Shown here: positions 9,843 to 20,374 of the stretch, in pieces | Layout: each line of letters begins with the position of its first letter | Position numbering within the stretch: the stretch's first letter is position 1 | Assembly (NCBI RefSeq): GCF_030547005.1 | Contig: NZ_JAUOPN010000006.1 | Coordinates: 62,001-126,000, forward strand | DNA length: 64,000 nt | Origin: Maribacter sp. 1_MG-2023 | GTDB lineage: Bacteria > Bacteroidota > Bacteroidia > Flavobacteriales > Flavobacteriaceae | Direction: 5' to 3' | The notes under the pieces: model-generated | The model's database searches: none | Seen by the model: only the letters and a program-made list of their open reading frames with translations | What the model was told of the DNA's origin: nothing | Program-made: the position numbers and the translations under genes

Positions 9843-11429
9843 TTATAATATATAATCAGTACTCACAAAATTAGAAAGTTTGGCTTCCAATAAATTCTGA
9901 ATAATTTCAGTATTTAACTCATTGTCTTTAAATGCAACAAAAGTTCTAATAGAGAACGAACGTAATGCATCATGAACACTTAAGGTTGCTTGTGCAGAAT
10001 CTTTTCTTCCGGTAAATGGGTATACATCTGGTCCTCTTTGGCAAGAACTATTTAAATTTACACGACAAACCAAGTTTACCAAGGTATCTATTAATGGAGA
10101 AAGTGCATAAACATCCTTACCGAACAAGCTTACTTGTTGTCCGTAATTACTTTCTGCCATATCATCTAAAGGTTCTTCAATATCGGAGAATGGTACTATT
10201 GGAATTATTGGACCGAATTGCTCTTCTTGGTAAACACGCATATCTTTCGTTACAGGATATAGAACTGCAGGCCATATAAAATTATCAAAATGCTTACCTC
10301 CTTTTTTGTTGATGATTTTTGCACCTTTTGAAAGCGCATCATCAATTAAACCTTGAATATAGGCAGCCTTATCAGGTTCTGGTAACGGAGTTAATTTTAC
10401 TTCGTCTTCCCACGGATTTCCAAATTTTAATTCATCTACTTTTTTAGCAAAGCTTTCATTGAATTTAGACCTAATCTCTTCATGAACATAAACTACTTTT
10501 AGTGCCGTACAACGTTGTCCATTAAAAGAAAGTGTACCGGCTAAACATTCATTTACTGTCAAATCTAAATCTGCATCTGGTAAAATAATTGCCGGGTTCT
10601 TAGCTTCTAGACCCAATACCAGTCGCAATCTATTACTTTTAGGATGTTGCTCTTGCAAGGCATTTGCAGATTTACTATTACCAATTAAAGCAAGTACATC
10701 TACTTTGCCTGTTTGCATAATTGGTGCAGCAACAGTTCTACCACGACCAAATAATATATTTACCACCCCTTTTGGAAAACTCGTTTGAAAAGCCTCTAAA
10801 AGCGGAGTAATCAATAAAACACCATGTTTTGCAGGTTTAAAAATTGTTGTGTTTCCCATAATGATTGCAGGAATCAACAAAGCAAAAGTTTCATTCAACG
10901 GATAGTTGTAAGGACCTAAACATAAAACAACACCTAAAGGTCCTCTTTTAATATGCGCATACACACCATCGTGTTTTGTAAACTTTGCAGCATCACGATC
11001 TAGCTGCTTATAATCTTCAATGGTATCTTGAATGTACTCAACTGTACGATCAAATTCTTTTTGAGAATCTGGTAACGATTTACCAATTTCCCACATGAGC
11101 AACTTAACAACTTCTTCTCTTTTAGTCTTCATTTTTGTAACGAAAACCTCCATGCATTCAATACGGTCTTTAACATGCATAGTTGGCCAAATTCCCTTTC
11201 CTTTATCATACGCCTTTAATGCTCCGTTTAAAGCATCTAAAGCTTCTGCTTCTTGTAAATCTGGAATGCTACCTAGTAAGGTTGGCTTGTATTCTTTTGT
11301 TGAAGAAATAGTAGAATATACTTCTGTAGTATCCCCTTTCCATTCTTTTAATTCTCCGTTGACCAAATAATGTTTTTGGTCTATAGTTGATGTAATTTTA
11401 AATTCTTCAGGAATTTTAATATCGCTCAT
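9843..11429 (-). CDS. gapN: NADP-dependent non-phosphorylating glyceraldehyde-3-phosphate dehydrogenase
   Basis: A 528-residue aldehyde dehydrogenase superfamily enzyme of the GapN branch, which oxidises glyceraldehyde-3-phosphate directly to 3-phosphoglycerate and makes NADPH without ATP. Visible are the Rossmann/aldehyde segment [15 protein letters not shown], the general-base glutamate in [10 protein letters not shown], and the catalytic cysteine in [10 protein letters not shown] around residue 305. The C-terminal [17 protein letters not shown] stretch is typical of GapN rather than of betaine or succinate-semialdehyde dehydrogenases. It lies downstream of ilvA (92-bp gap) and could share its transcript. 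Confidence 0.85.
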   Translation of the reverse strand: MSDIKIPEEFKITSTIDQKHYLVNGELKEWKGDTTEVYSTISSTKEYKPTLLGSIPDLQEAEALDALNGALKAYDKGKGIWPTMHVKDRIECMEVFVTKMKTKREEVVKLLMWEIGKSLPDSQKEFDRTVEYIQDTIEDYKQLDRDAAKFTKHDGVYAHIKRGPLGVVLCLGPYNYPLNETFALLIPAIIMGNTTIFKPAKHGVLLITPLLEAFQTSFPKGVVNILFGRGRTVAAPIMQTGKVDVLALIGNSKSANALQEQHPKSNRLRLVLGLEAKNPAIILPDADLDLTVNECLAGTLSFNGQRCTALKVVYVHEEIRSKFNESFAKKVDELKFGNPWEDEVKLTPLPEPDKAAYIQGLIDDALSKGAKIINKKGGKHFDNFIWPAVLYPVTKDMRVYQEEQFGPIIPIVPFSDIEEPLDDMAESNYGQQVSLFGKDVYALSPLIDTLVNLVCRVNLNSSCQRGPDVYPFTGRKDSAQATLSVHDALRSFSIRTFVAFKDNELNTEIIQNLLEAKLSNFVSTDYIL

Positions 11430-11521
11430 TTCATTTTCTATTTTGCACTATGATTGATAATTGTATTATAGATTGATTTCTAAAAAATACTAGAAATTGA
11501 ATCTGTTATATTAAAAGTAGT

Positions 11522-12787
11522 TTAAACCAAATATTCAAACAAGTCTGGTTTATCATTTATATATTCTCCATAGAAATTGTTAGATTTCATGCGTTCTATC
11601 AAAGGGTTCAAGTCCTCTGGGTTCTTTAATTCTATACCTACCACAGCCGGTGCATTTTCTCTACTCGATTTCTTTGAATACTCAAAATGGGTAATATCAT
11701 CGTTTGGACCTAGAATGTCAACCACAAACTCTTTTAACGCACCTGGTCTTTGAGGGAATCTAATGATAAAGTAATGTTTTAGTTTTCCGTATAGTAATGC
11801 TCTTTCCTTAATTTCAGCCGTTCTGGTAATATCATTATTACTACCACCAATAATACACACTACATTTTTACCAGCAATTTCTTCTTTATAATCGTCTAAA
11901 GCTGCAATAGACAAAGCACCAGCAGGTTCAACCACAATAGCATCTCTATTATAGAGATCTAGAATAGTCTGACAAGCTTTCCCTTCATCTACCGTAATCA
12001 TATTATCTAAATAATAGTTACAGATAGCATAGGTTAAGTTACCCACTTTTTTGACCGCTGCACCATCAATAAACTTATCTATATGATTAAGCGAAACTAC
12101 CTCTCCGGAATCTATTGATGTTTTCATAGATGGAGCACCTTTTGGTTCTACCCCTATAATTTTGGTATTCGGCGAAAGTTCACTAAAAACACTAATAAGT
12201 CCAGATGCTAGACCACCACCGCCAATGCACACAAACAGATAGTCTATAGGTGTTTTTGATTGCGAAATCAACTCAAGACCAACAGTAGCTTGACCTTCTA
12301 TAATTTTAGGATCATCGAATGGGTGTACAAATATCTTTTCATGTTTATCGCCATACGTTCTAGCAGCCAAAGAAGCATCATCAAAGGTGTCGCCTTCTAA
12401 AACTATTTCAACCCATTCAACACCAAACAATTTAGTTTGCTCTACTTTTTGCTTCGGTGTAACCGAGGGCATATAAATAGTACCCTTAATTTTTAAATGA
12501 AAGCAAGCAAATGCCACACCCTGGGCGTGATTACCTGCACTGGCACAAATGACACCTTTTGCTCGTTCTTCTTCGGTTAAAGAGCTTATTTTATTGAAGG
12601 CACCTCTAATTTTATAAGAACGTACACGTTGTAAATCCTCACGCTTTAAACGAACTTGACAGTTGTACTGTTTAGACAAACGTATACTTTCTGTTAGCGG
12701 AGTTACCTCTGAAATTTCAGAAATGGTTTGTGCAGCTTGTAAGACATCATCTAATTTTGGAAAATATGTCGGCTTAATCCCTTTCAT
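11522..12787 (-). CDS. ilvA: Threonine ammonia-lyase (threonine deaminase)
   Basis: A PLP enzyme turning threonine into 2-oxobutanoate, the entry to isoleucine. The PLP lysine is in RVRSYKIRGAFNK (residue ~57) and the glycine-rich phosphate loop is CIGGGGLASG. After ~320 residues of catalytic domain comes a single C-terminal ACT-like regulatory domain (HYFIIRFPQRPGALKEF). At 421 residues it matches the short Bacillus-type IlvA rather than the 514-residue E. coli form. It is the last ilv gene of the leftward cluster, separated from ilvC by a 156-bp spacer with a long inverted repeat. Confidence 0.95.
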   Translation of the reverse strand: MKGIKPTYFPKLDDVLQAAQTISEISEVTPLTESIRLSKQYNCQVRLKREDLQRVRSYKIRGAFNKISSLTEEERAKGVICASAGNHAQGVAFACFHLKIKGTIYMPSVTPKQKVEQTKLFGVEWVEIVLEGDTFDDASLAARTYGDKHEKIFVHPFDDPKIIEGQATVGLELISQSKTPIDYLFVCIGGGGLASGLISVFSELSPNTKIIGVEPKGAPSMKTSIDSGEVVSLNHIDKFIDGAAVKKVGNLTYAICNYYLDNMITVDEGKACQTILDLYNRDAIVVEPAGALSIAALDDYKEEIAGKNVVCIIGGSNNDITRTAEIKERALLYGKLKHYFIIRFPQRPGALKEFVVDILGPNDDITHFEYSKKSSRENAPAVVGIELKNPEDLNPLIERMKSNNFYGEYINDKPDLFEYLV

Positions 12788-12836
12788 ATTATTTGCATTC
12801 TGTTATTAAAAAACTTATAACTCGAATAAAACCTAA

Positions 12837-12917
12837 ATTGTCCGCTTGAGAACATTTCTTTTAAAACTACAACCTAATGGAGGGTGATAATTTTTAGAAT
12901 GTACTCAAGCGGACAAT
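12837..12917. repeat. Long inverted repeat (14 bp + 5 bp) in the ilvC-ilvA spacer
   Basis: 12837-12850 pairs perfectly with 12904-12917. After a 1x1 A/A mismatch, 12852-12856 pairs with 12898-12902, leaving a 41-base loop. In the ilvC-ilvA transcript this would be an ~81-nt hairpin. There is no T-run directly after it on the transcribed strand, so it does not look like a plain terminator. Possible roles are mRNA processing or stability control between ilvC and ilvA, or a small palindromic insertion. Confidence 0.8.
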
Positions 12918-12943
12918 CGGTATAGCTATAAAGGATTATAACT

Positions 12944-14419
12944 TTATACGATAGGCTTCATTGCCGTCATTGACTCACGTAAACGAGTACCAACTATTTC
13001 TACCGGATGCGTACGTAATGCCTTATTTATAGCAATTAACTGTGCATTATCAACGTCATTATCAATATCGCCAGAGAAATTAGTACCAATTACATCAGTA
13101 TCTATTCCCTTCATGAAATCAGTCAATAATGGCTTACATGCATGATCAAAAAGATAACAACCATATTCTGCAGTATCAGATATAACACGGTTCATTTCAA
13201 ATAATTTCTTACGAGCAATGGTGTTTGCAATTAATGGAGTTTCATGTAAAGACTCATAATATGCAGATTCAGCAATAATACCAGATTCTGTCATTGCCTC
13301 AAAAGCCAACTCAACACCAGCTCTTACCATAGCTACCATTAACACACCGTTATCATAAAACTCTTGCTCAGTAATCTCTAGACTACCTGCAGCTGTTTTC
13401 TCAAAAGCAGTTTCACCAGTTGCAGCTCTCCACGTCAATAAATTCTTATCATCATTTGCCCAATCTTCCATCATAGTTTTTGAGAAATGACCGGTCATGA
13501 TATCATCCATATGCTTTTGGAACAACGGACGCATAATATCTTTTAATTCTTCTGATAATTCAAATGCCTTTACTTTAGCAGGATTAGAAAGACGGTCCAT
13601 CATATGTGTAATACCACCATACTTCATTCCTTCAGTAATAGTTTCCCATCCGTATTGGATAAGTTTTGAAGCATAACCAGCATCAATTCCTTTCTCGATC
13701 ATCTTATCGAAACAAAGAATAGAACCTGTTTGTAACAAACCACAAAGAATAGTTTGCTCTCCCATTAAATCTGATTTTACTTCAGCAACAAAAGAAGACA
13801 TTAACACACCTGCTCTATCACCACCAGTACCAACAGCATACGCTTTCGCTTGCTCTAATCCTTTTCCTTGATGATCATTATCTGGGTGAACCGCAATTAA
13901 TGTTGGTACACCAAAACCTCTTTTATATTCTTCACGTACTTCTGATCCCGGACATTTTGGCGCAACCATAATTACCGTAATATCTTCACGAATTTGCATA
14001 CCTTCTTCGACGATATTAAAACCGTGAGAATACGAAAGTGTAGCATCTTTTTTCATTAAAGGCATAACCGCACTAACAACAGCAGTATGTTGCTTGTCTG
14101 GAGTAAGGTTAATTACAACATCGGCAGTAGGAATCAATTCTTGGTAGGTACCCACTGTGAATCCGTTTTCTGAGGCATTTACAAAAGATTGTCTTTTTTC
14201 TTTTATAGCAGCATCACGAAGTGCGTAAGAAATATCTAAACCAGAATCTCTCATGTTCAACCCTTGGTTCAACCCTTGAGCACCACAACCTACGATTACA
14301 ATTTTTTTGCCTTTTAAAGCATTTACGCCATCTGCAAACTCAGCCGAATCCATGAAGCGGCATTTTCCAAGTTGCGTTAATTTATCTCTTAATGATAGCG
14401 TATTAAAATAATTGGCCAT
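12944..14419 (-). CDS. ilvC: Ketol-acid reductoisomerase (class II, NADP+)
   Basis: IlvC converts 2-acetolactate and 2-aceto-2-hydroxybutanoate to the dihydroxy acids of valine and isoleucine synthesis. The 491-residue length and duplicated C-terminal helical domain mark the long class II form, as in E. coli. Seen are the dinucleotide-binding [19 protein letters not shown] near residue 42-60, the [14 protein letters not shown] loop and the metal-site region around [11 protein letters not shown]. The gene lies 39 bp after ilvN in the same leftward operon. Confidence 0.97.
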   Translation of the reverse strand: MANYFNTLSLRDKLTQLGKCRFMDSAEFADGVNALKGKKIVIVGCGAQGLNQGLNMRDSGLDISYALRDAAIKEKRQSFVNASENGFTVGTYQELIPTADVVINLTPDKQHTAVVSAVMPLMKKDATLSYSHGFNIVEEGMQIREDITVIMVAPKCPGSEVREEYKRGFGVPTLIAVHPDNDHQGKGLEQAKAYAVGTGGDRAGVLMSSFVAEVKSDLMGEQTILCGLLQTGSILCFDKMIEKGIDAGYASKLIQYGWETITEGMKYGGITHMMDRLSNPAKVKAFELSEELKDIMRPLFQKHMDDIMTGHFSKTMMEDWANDDKNLLTWRAATGETAFEKTAAGSLEITEQEFYDNGVLMVAMVRAGVELAFEAMTESGIIAESAYYESLHETPLIANTIARKKLFEMNRVISDTAEYGCYLFDHACKPLLTDFMKGIDTDVIGTNFSGDIDNDVDNAQLIAINKALRTHPVEIVGTRLRESMTAMKPIV

Positions 14420-14458
14420 TTTGTATTTACTTTATTTGATTATTGTTATGATTCTTTA

Positions 14459-14977
14459 TTAAAATTCTTTTAGTATCGCTGAAATTTTCATTTCATCTTT
14501 TGTAACCGAAATACGGCCAGAGCGTACAAACTGCATAATACCGTACGGTTTTAGTTGATCGTGCATTTCATCAATTTCATTTCTTCTACCGCTTTTAGCG
14601 ATCACAAAAAAGTCTCTTGATACAGTGACAATCTGTGCATTATTATCTTTTATGATATTCTGAATTTGACGCTCGTCAAACAGAAGTCCTGATGCTATTT
14701 TGAACAAAGCAGATTCTTGATAAATAGTTTCATCATCAGTATGGTAATATGCTTTAATTACTTCAATTTGCTTCTCGATCTGACCGACAATATTATGCAC
14801 CCATTTCTCAGTTGTATGAGCAACAATCGTAAATTTAGAAACATCATCAATCTCTGATTTAGAGACATTTAAACTCTCTATATTTATATGTCTCTTTAAA
14901 AATATACCTGATATTCTGTTCAGTAATCCAACATTATTTTCTGAATATACCGATATTGTAAACCATTTATTTTCCAT
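14459..14977 (-). CDS. ilvN: Acetolactate synthase small (regulatory) subunit
   Basis: A 172-residue regulatory subunit of acetohydroxyacid synthase. An N-terminal ACT domain (FTISVYSENNVGLLNRISG, residues ~6-24) binds branched-chain amino acids; a second half resembles the ALS_ss C-terminal domain. It pairs with the catalytic IlvB encoded upstream, from which it is separated by a methyltransferase gene, an unusual insertion. The name ilvN versus ilvH cannot be settled from sequence. Confidence 0.93.
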   Translation of the reverse strand: MENKWFTISVYSENNVGLLNRISGIFLKRHINIESLNVSKSEIDDVSKFTIVAHTTEKWVHNIVGQIEKQIEVIKAYYHTDDETIYQESALFKIASGLLFDERQIQNIIKDNNAQIVTVSRDFFVIAKSGRRNEIDEMHDQLKPYGIMQFVRSGRISVTKDEMKISAILKEF

Positions 14978-15040
14978 AAGCTTTAATTACCTATTCCTTT
15001 CTTCAAAAGGATTTTATGGTGTCATTATAATTATTCTATA

Positions 15041-15619
15041 CTATTTCTTTACGGCCATTATTAAGCCTGTAGACCAATTCATTTTGGTCAATTGTAAATC
15101 TTTACGTTGTTCTAAATACGCTGTCAGTTCAATCACATTATCTTCATGACCGGCTGGCCAATTTGGCTGTTTGGTCATATCATCTATAATGTAAAAGCCG
15201 CCAACATTTATCAAATTTAAAACCTCATCGATTTCACTGTACTTACCTGGCCAGGCATCTGCAAAAATCAAATCGAATTTTGCACCTGAATATTCCTTGA
15301 TCCAATCAGCACCATCTTTGCAAACAACCTCAACTCTATCATCATCACCAAAATAACTAGAAGCGATAGAAATTAATTCTTGATCGTTATCTACGGATAT
15401 CAATTTAGAATCAGCATCCATACCTTCAATCATCCAAGAAAGACTAAGACCAATACCAGTTCCAATTTCTAAAAAATTGCCATTTGGTTTAGAGGCTATT
15501 AAGGTTTTGAGAAAGCTACCAACGTACAGGTCTGAGGGCATCGTAAATCCGATTTCCTCAGATTTACGAGTTATCTCCGTATGTATTTTTGGAATGTCTT
15601 GTATGTTAGTATCGTTCAT
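15041..15619 (-). CDS. Class I SAM-dependent O-methyltransferase-like protein inside the ilv operon
   Basis: A 192-residue Rossmann-fold methyltransferase. The SAM-binding motif I is FLEIGTGIGLSLSWM (residues ~49-63), the acidic end of strand 2 is LISVDNDQE, and motif FDLIFADAWPGKY is close to the metal-binding acidic residues of catechol/caffeoyl-CoA O-methyltransferases. IIDDMTKQPNW follows. The substrate is unknown. It sits 21 bp after ilvB and 63 bp before ilvN on the same strand, so it is almost certainly co-transcribed with the branched-chain genes. It has no known role in that pathway. Confidence 0.85.
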   Translation of the reverse strand: MNDTNIQDIPKIHTEITRKSEEIGFTMPSDLYVGSFLKTLIASKPNGNFLEIGTGIGLSLSWMIEGMDADSKLISVDNDQELISIASSYFGDDDRVEVVCKDGADWIKEYSGAKFDLIFADAWPGKYSEIDEVLNLINVGGFYIIDDMTKQPNWPAGHEDNVIELTAYLEQRKDLQLTKMNWSTGLIMAVKK

Positions 15620-15640
15620 GAGATTATTCTTTTCTCTTAT

Positions 15641-17374
15641 TTATTTCAATCTAACATCAGAAACCGAAGCTCCAGAAGGTATCATTGGAAATACATTATC
15701 TTCTTGTTCTACCTTAACCTCTAAGAAATAAGGTTCTTTAGAACCCATCATTTCTTGAATGGTAGATTTTAAATCTTTACGCTCAGAAATTCTTTTTGCC
15801 TCAATACTATAACCTTCAGCAATTTTTACAAAATCAGGATTCACCATAACCGTCGATGCATATCTTTTCTCAAAGAACAATTCTTGCCATTGGCGAACCA
15901 TACCTAAATGCTCATTATTTAAAACAACAATCTTAACAGGTACTTTATGTTGAAAAATTACACCCAATTCTTGAATAGTCATTTGATAACCACCATCACC
16001 GATAATTGCAACCACTTCCCTATCCATGGCGCCCATTTTGGCACCAATAGCTGCTGGTAGCGCAAAGCCCATAGTACCTAGTCCGCCAGAAGTGATATTA
16101 CTTTTAGACTGGGAGAATTTAGCATATCTACAAGCAATCATTTGATGTTGACCTACGTCAGAAACGATAACCGCTTTGTTATTTGATGCCAAATTAATTT
16201 CTTCAATCACCTCGCCCATAGTTAAACCTTCTTTGGTAGGATGAATATCATTTTTTATAATAGTATCGAACTCAATTTTATATTTCTCTTTGAAGATATT
16301 ATGCCAAGCATCATGCTTATTTTCATTTACTAGTGGCAGTAACAACCCTAAAGTTTCTTTTGAGTTACCTAAAACCGCAACATCTGCATGCACATTCTTA
16401 TTTATCTCAGCAGGGTCAATTTCAAAGTGAATTACTTTAGCTTGTTTTGCATAAAAATCTAAATTACCAGTTACACGATCATCAAAACGCATACCTATAG
16501 CAATTAGTAAATCGCATTCATTGGTCAAAACGTTAGGACCATAGTTACCATGCATACCTACCATACCCACATTTAATGGATGAGAAGTATCTAAAGCCGA
16601 AGCTCCCATGATAGTCCAAGCAGCAGGTATACCCGACTTTTCAACTAAAGATTTCAACTCTTGCTCAGCCTTACCAAGAATAACACCTTGCCCCCATACA
16701 ATAAATGGTTTTTTGGCGCTGTTGATTAAATCTGCAGCTGCTTGAACAGCACTCATTTTTGGTTTTGGAACCGGCTTATAACTACGCACAGCAGTGCATT
16801 TCTCATAAGAGAAATCGAAAGCATCTATTTGTGCATTTTTAGTAATATCAATTAATACCGGACCTGGCCTACCAGATTTAGCAATGTAAAATGCTTTCGC
16901 CATTACTTCTGGTATTTCAGAAGCTTCGGTTATTTGATAGTTCCATTTCGTTACCGGAGTAGAAATACCAATAATATCAGTTTCTTGAAAAGCATCGGTA
17001 CCAAGTAATTGTCTAGTAACCTGACCTGTAATACAAACCATTGGAGTTGAATCTATCTGCGCATCTGCAAGACCTGTTACCAAATTTGTTGCTCCAGGAC
17101 CAGAGGTTGCTATTGCAACACCCACTCTACCTGAAACACGAGCATACCCTTGAGCAGCATGCGTAGCACCCTGTTCATGTCTAGTAAGAATATGAGTTAA
17201 CTTATCTTGAAACTTATATAGTTCATCGTAGACCGGCATAATTGCGCCACCAGGGTAGCCATACATTGTTTCGACCCCTTCGGCCAACAAACAATGAATT
17301 ATTGCCTCTGCTCCAGAAATCTTAATAGTTTTCTTGGAATCTGTACCTTTTTTCTTCTCTTTTACTGTTTCCAT
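15641..17374 (-). CDS. ilvB: Acetolactate synthase large (catalytic) subunit
   Basis: A 577-residue ThDP-dependent enzyme making acetolactate and acetohydroxybutyrate. The catalytic glutamate region is ILTRHEQGATHAAQGYAR (glutamate near residue 63), preceded by YGYPGGAIMPVYDEL. The FAD/substrate segment TSGPGATNLVTGLADA and the ThDP-Mg motif IIGDGGYQMTIQEL are clear. The ~20-residue lysine-rich N-terminal extension is normal for flavobacterial IlvB. It lies 93 bp after ilvD in the same operon. Confidence 0.96.
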   Translation of the reverse strand: METVKEKKKGTDSKKTIKISGAEAIIHCLLAEGVETMYGYPGGAIMPVYDELYKFQDKLTHILTRHEQGATHAAQGYARVSGRVGVAIATSGPGATNLVTGLADAQIDSTPMVCITGQVTRQLLGTDAFQETDIIGISTPVTKWNYQITEASEIPEVMAKAFYIAKSGRPGPVLIDITKNAQIDAFDFSYEKCTAVRSYKPVPKPKMSAVQAAADLINSAKKPFIVWGQGVILGKAEQELKSLVEKSGIPAAWTIMGASALDTSHPLNVGMVGMHGNYGPNVLTNECDLLIAIGMRFDDRVTGNLDFYAKQAKVIHFEIDPAEINKNVHADVAVLGNSKETLGLLLPLVNENKHDAWHNIFKEKYKIEFDTIIKNDIHPTKEGLTMGEVIEEINLASNNKAVIVSDVGQHQMIACRYAKFSQSKSNITSGGLGTMGFALPAAIGAKMGAMDREVVAIIGDGGYQMTIQELGVIFQHKVPVKIVVLNNEHLGMVRQWQELFFEKRYASTVMVNPDFVKIAEGYSIEAKRISERKDLKSTIQEMMGSKEPYFLEVKVEQEDNVFPMIPSGASVSDVRLK

Positions 17375-17467
17375 AATTAATAATCAAATTCAAGTATTGC
17401 ATATAAGAGTTACAATAACCTGATATTAAAATCCTTCTAGAATTAATTAAAATCTAGCAGGTATTAT

Positions 17468-19144
17468 TTAAAATTCATCGGTAACACAACCTTTAGATGC
17501 TGATGATACCATACGAGCATATTTGTATAAGCTTCCTCTTTTCACCTTTAACTCTGGCTGTTTCCAATTCTTTTTTCTTTCTGATAACTGCTCATCTGTT
17601 AGATTAACTGATATTTCGTTTTTCTCTGCATCAATGGTGATAATATCTCCATCTTCTAACAAACCGATTGCTCCACCTTCTTGTGCTTCAGGAGCAACAT
17701 GACCTACAACAAAACCATGTGTACCACCAGAAAAACGACCATCTGTAATCAAAGCCACATCTTTACCAAGACCAGCACCCATTATGGCAGCAGTTGGCTT
17801 CAACATTTCTGGCATACCAGGACCTCCTTTTGGACCTTCGTAACGAATAACCACAACATCACCTTTTTTCACTTCACCTCTACCGATACCTGCATTCGCA
17901 AGAAACTCGTCGTTATATACTTTAGCCGGACCAGAAAAATACAATCCTTCTTTACCTGTAATTTTTGCCACAGCACCTTCAGTGGCAAGGTTACCATAAA
18001 GAATACGTAAGTGACCAGTTGCTTTTATAGGATTACTAAGTGGTTTTATAACTTGTTGGTGTTCTAATAAACCAGGAACATCAGCTAAGTTCTCAGCAAT
18101 TGTTTTACCTGTAACTGTAAGACAATCTCCATGAAGCATATCATTTTCCAGCATAAACTTCATAACGGCAGGTACGCCACCTACACGGTGAACATCTTCC
18201 ATTAAGAATTTACCACTTGGCTTTAAATCTGCCAAGAATGGCGTAGTATCACTAATTTTTTGAAAATCATCTAAGGTGAAATCTACATCAGCAGCTTTAG
18301 CTATTGCTAAAAAGTGAAGTACGGCATTAGTTGACCCTCCTAAAAGTGTCAGCAAACGAATAGCATTCTCCATAGATTTACGGGTAATGATATCGCTTGG
18401 CTTAATATCTTTTTCTAAAAGGCTTCTTAAAGCCTTACCAGAGTTTATAGCATCATATTGCTTATCTTTTCCAATAGCAGGGTTAGACGAGTTATAAGGC
18501 ATTGCCATACCCAGGGCTTCTATAGCTGACGCCATTGTATTTGCGGTATACATACCACCACAAGCACCTGCACCAGGACATGCATTTTGAATTACACCTT
18601 TGTAATCCTCCTCATTCATAGTACCGGCAACCTTCTCTCCCCAAGCTTCAAAAGCTGAAACGATATCTAAGGTCTTATCTTTAAAACAACCCGAAGCAAT
18701 AGTACCCCCGTATACCAATACAGATGGTCTATTTAAACGAATCATTGCCATTAGCGCACCTGGCATATTTTTATCGCAACCAACGACAGTAACCAAACCA
18801 TCATAATTCATTGCTTGCACCACAGTCTCCATAGAATCTGCAATAATATCTCTCGAAGGTAAAGAATAACGCATACCGTATGTACCCATAGATATACCAT
18901 CACTTACACCAATAGTATTAAATACAAGACCAACTAAGCCACTGCTGTTGACACCGACTTTGACCTCTTGAGCCAAGTCATTTAAGTGCATATTACAAGG
19001 GTTACCCTCATAACCTGTACTACCAATACCAATTAATGGTTTCTTTAAATCTTCTTCAGTTAAACCTATAGCGTAAAGCATTGCTTGTGCTGCAGGTTGT
19101 GTTGGATCTTGGGTTACATTCTTACTATGCTTGTTCAACTCCAT
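17468..19144 (-). CDS. ilvD: Dihydroxy-acid dehydratase
   Basis: IlvD dehydrates the dihydroxy acids to the 2-oxo acids of valine and isoleucine. The cluster cysteines are visible in [22 protein letters not shown] and [15 protein letters not shown]. The C-terminal [18 protein letters not shown] motif is typical. The 558-residue length is normal. It is the first gene of the leftward ilvD-ilvB-methyltransferase-ilvN-ilvC-ilvA block and has a candidate promoter just upstream. Confidence 0.97.
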   Translation of the reverse strand: MELNKHSKNVTQDPTQPAAQAMLYAIGLTEEDLKKPLIGIGSTGYEGNPCNMHLNDLAQEVKVGVNSSGLVGLVFNTIGVSDGISMGTYGMRYSLPSRDIIADSMETVVQAMNYDGLVTVVGCDKNMPGALMAMIRLNRPSVLVYGGTIASGCFKDKTLDIVSAFEAWGEKVAGTMNEEDYKGVIQNACPGAGACGGMYTANTMASAIEALGMAMPYNSSNPAIGKDKQYDAINSGKALRSLLEKDIKPSDIITRKSMENAIRLLTLLGGSTNAVLHFLAIAKAADVDFTLDDFQKISDTTPFLADLKPSGKFLMEDVHRVGGVPAVMKFMLENDMLHGDCLTVTGKTIAENLADVPGLLEHQQVIKPLSNPIKATGHLRILYGNLATEGAVAKITGKEGLYFSGPAKVYNDEFLANAGIGRGEVKKGDVVVIRYEGPKGGPGMPEMLKPTAAIMGAGLGKDVALITDGRFSGGTHGFVVGHVAPEAQEGGAIGLLEDGDIITIDAEKNEISVNLTDEQLSERKKNWKQPELKVKRGSLYKYARMVSSASKGCVTDEF

Positions 19145-19190
19145 AATATAATTCTCGTATGCTTATCTTGATTTTTAAATACTCCTTAAT

Positions 19191-19198
19191 CAAAGATA
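19191..19198 (-). promoter_or_regulatory. Candidate -7 element of the ilv operon promoter
   Basis: The minus strand reads TATCTTTG, a full match to TAnnTTTG, 47 bp upstream of the ilvD ATG. The only upstream TTG lies at a 27-base gap, longer than the usual 17-23. No leader peptide rich in branched-chain codons and no T-box were found between it and ilvD. Confidence 0.55.
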
Positions 19199-19353
19199 AA
19201 AGTTTATAAAAATTTCTAATTTTAACAATAATTGACAATACAAATTCATTCAATCAAAAATGAACCTAAAAATTTGAATATCAAATACTTAAACAACAAC
19301 TATATACCATATTCAATACTTTAAAACAGTGTATATTTATATGTAAAACATAA

Positions 19354-19389
19354 AAAAACCTGTATCAAATATATCTGATACAGGTTTTT
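19354..19389 (-). terminator. Terminator downstream of pxpC
   Basis: A perfect 14-bp stem (19354-19367 with 19376-19389) with an 8-base loop is flanked by A and T runs. It lies ~145 bp past the stop of the leftward pxp operon and ~155 bp upstream of the ilvD -7 element, so it most likely insulates ilv from pxp. Confidence 0.85.
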
Positions 19390-19534
19390 CTAAAAATTAA
19401 AAAGCTATATCATCCCAGATTTGGAATGACAATGACTAGGTCAATATTTAGGTTTGATAATTTCATATTACAATAGTACTGATAATATAGATGATAAATA
19501 GCCCCTTAACAAAATCGGTTCAAAAAGTATCAAA

Positions 19535-20374
19535 TTACACCAATTTAAAGCTAATAGCGTCTCCGCCCTTCTTTTGTGCTAGAATGCATATTGCCTTATC
19601 TGTTAATTGAACAGCTCTTAAATATCCGCCAGTTGTTTGTCCGTCTTTCATTAGCACAATTAATTTACCTGCAGGTGTTAATTGTACCGTACCAGGTATA
19701 GTTGCAGAGGTAAGCATTGAGAATGTATGTGGTGCTATCGTTTCTGTTAACTGATATGCCATTCTGTTATTCTCATGAGCGACAGTAAATGTTTTAGAGA
19801 AAATTTCTTCTAACTGTTTATCGCTCAATATATCGAATTCTGGTGCTTTGTTTACCTCTAGAACAGATTCATCTAAAAATGACGCCACCTTAATTTCTGA
19901 TATTTTAGGTTGAAAATCTTCTACCACCGAAAAAGGAATAACATCATTATCAGTTAATCTATTGACTTTACTAATGGGTTTGTAAAATGATCTACTACCC
20001 AATATTTCTTTAGAAGTAAAACCACCCTTTACAGCAAGGTAAGATCTAAACCCTTTCTCTAAACGACCAAAAGAAAGGATATCACCTTTTTCTATCATAT
20101 AGACTTTATAATTCTGAATAGGTAAATTATTAAGTGTAGCAGACATTTTTGCTCCACCAAGTGCCATAAAGGTTTCTTTTTCGAAGATGAGCGTTGGTCC
20201 TGTCATGGTAATCTCCAATACAGCCGATGACTCTTTATTCTCTAACAAAGAATTCACCTTAAAGACCGTCATTTCATCCATTACTCCAGATACGGGTACC
20301 CCTTTATTTCTATAATGGAATCTACCTGCATCTTGTACTGTGGTGTAAAAACCTGCTTTTAATACTTTAAGCAT
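19535..20374 (-). CDS. pxpC: 5-oxoprolinase subunit C (KipA/AHS2, biotin-dependent carboxyltransferase-like)
   Basis: A 279-residue protein of the AHS2/KipA family. PxpA, PxpB and PxpC together hydrolyse 5-oxoproline (pyroglutamate) to glutamate using ATP. The N-terminal GFYTTVQDAGRFHYRNKGVPVSG and C-terminal PGTVQLTPAGKLIVLMKDGQTTGGY are hallmarks of the family. The gene overlaps the end of pxpB by 8 bp and is last in the operon. The alternative 'allophanate hydrolase subunit 2' naming is an old homology-based label and is not supported by this context. Confidence 0.92.
   Translation of the reverse strand: MLKVLKAGFYTTVQDAGRFHYRNKGVPVSGVMDEMTVFKVNSLLENKESSAVLEITMTGPTLIFEKETFMALGGAKMSATLNNLPIQNYKVYMIEKGDILSFGRLEKGFRSYLAVKGGFTSKEILGSRSFYKPISKVNRLTDNDVIPFSVVEDFQPKISEIKVASFLDESVLEVNKAPEFDILSDKQLEEIFSKTFTVAHENNRMAYQLTETIAPHTFSMLTSATIPGTVQLTPAGKLIVLMKDGQTTGGYLRAVQLTDKAICILAQKKGGDAISFKLV

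Larger units (their letters stand above)
19145..19534. other. 390-bp spacer between pxpC and ilvD
   Basis: This non-coding, very AT-rich stretch holds the ilvD -7 element (19191-19198) and the hairpin at 19354-19389. A short segment around 19411-19440 (catcccagatttggaatgac) resembles a degenerate intergenic repeat. No open frame of interest was seen. Confidence 0.6.

Noticed and set aside
19145-19534. Possible branched-chain amino acid leader peptide or T-box before ilvD
   Set aside because: No short frame rich in Ile/Val/Leu codons and no T-box core was seen. The hairpin at 19354-19389 fits a plain terminator of pxpC better than an attenuator.
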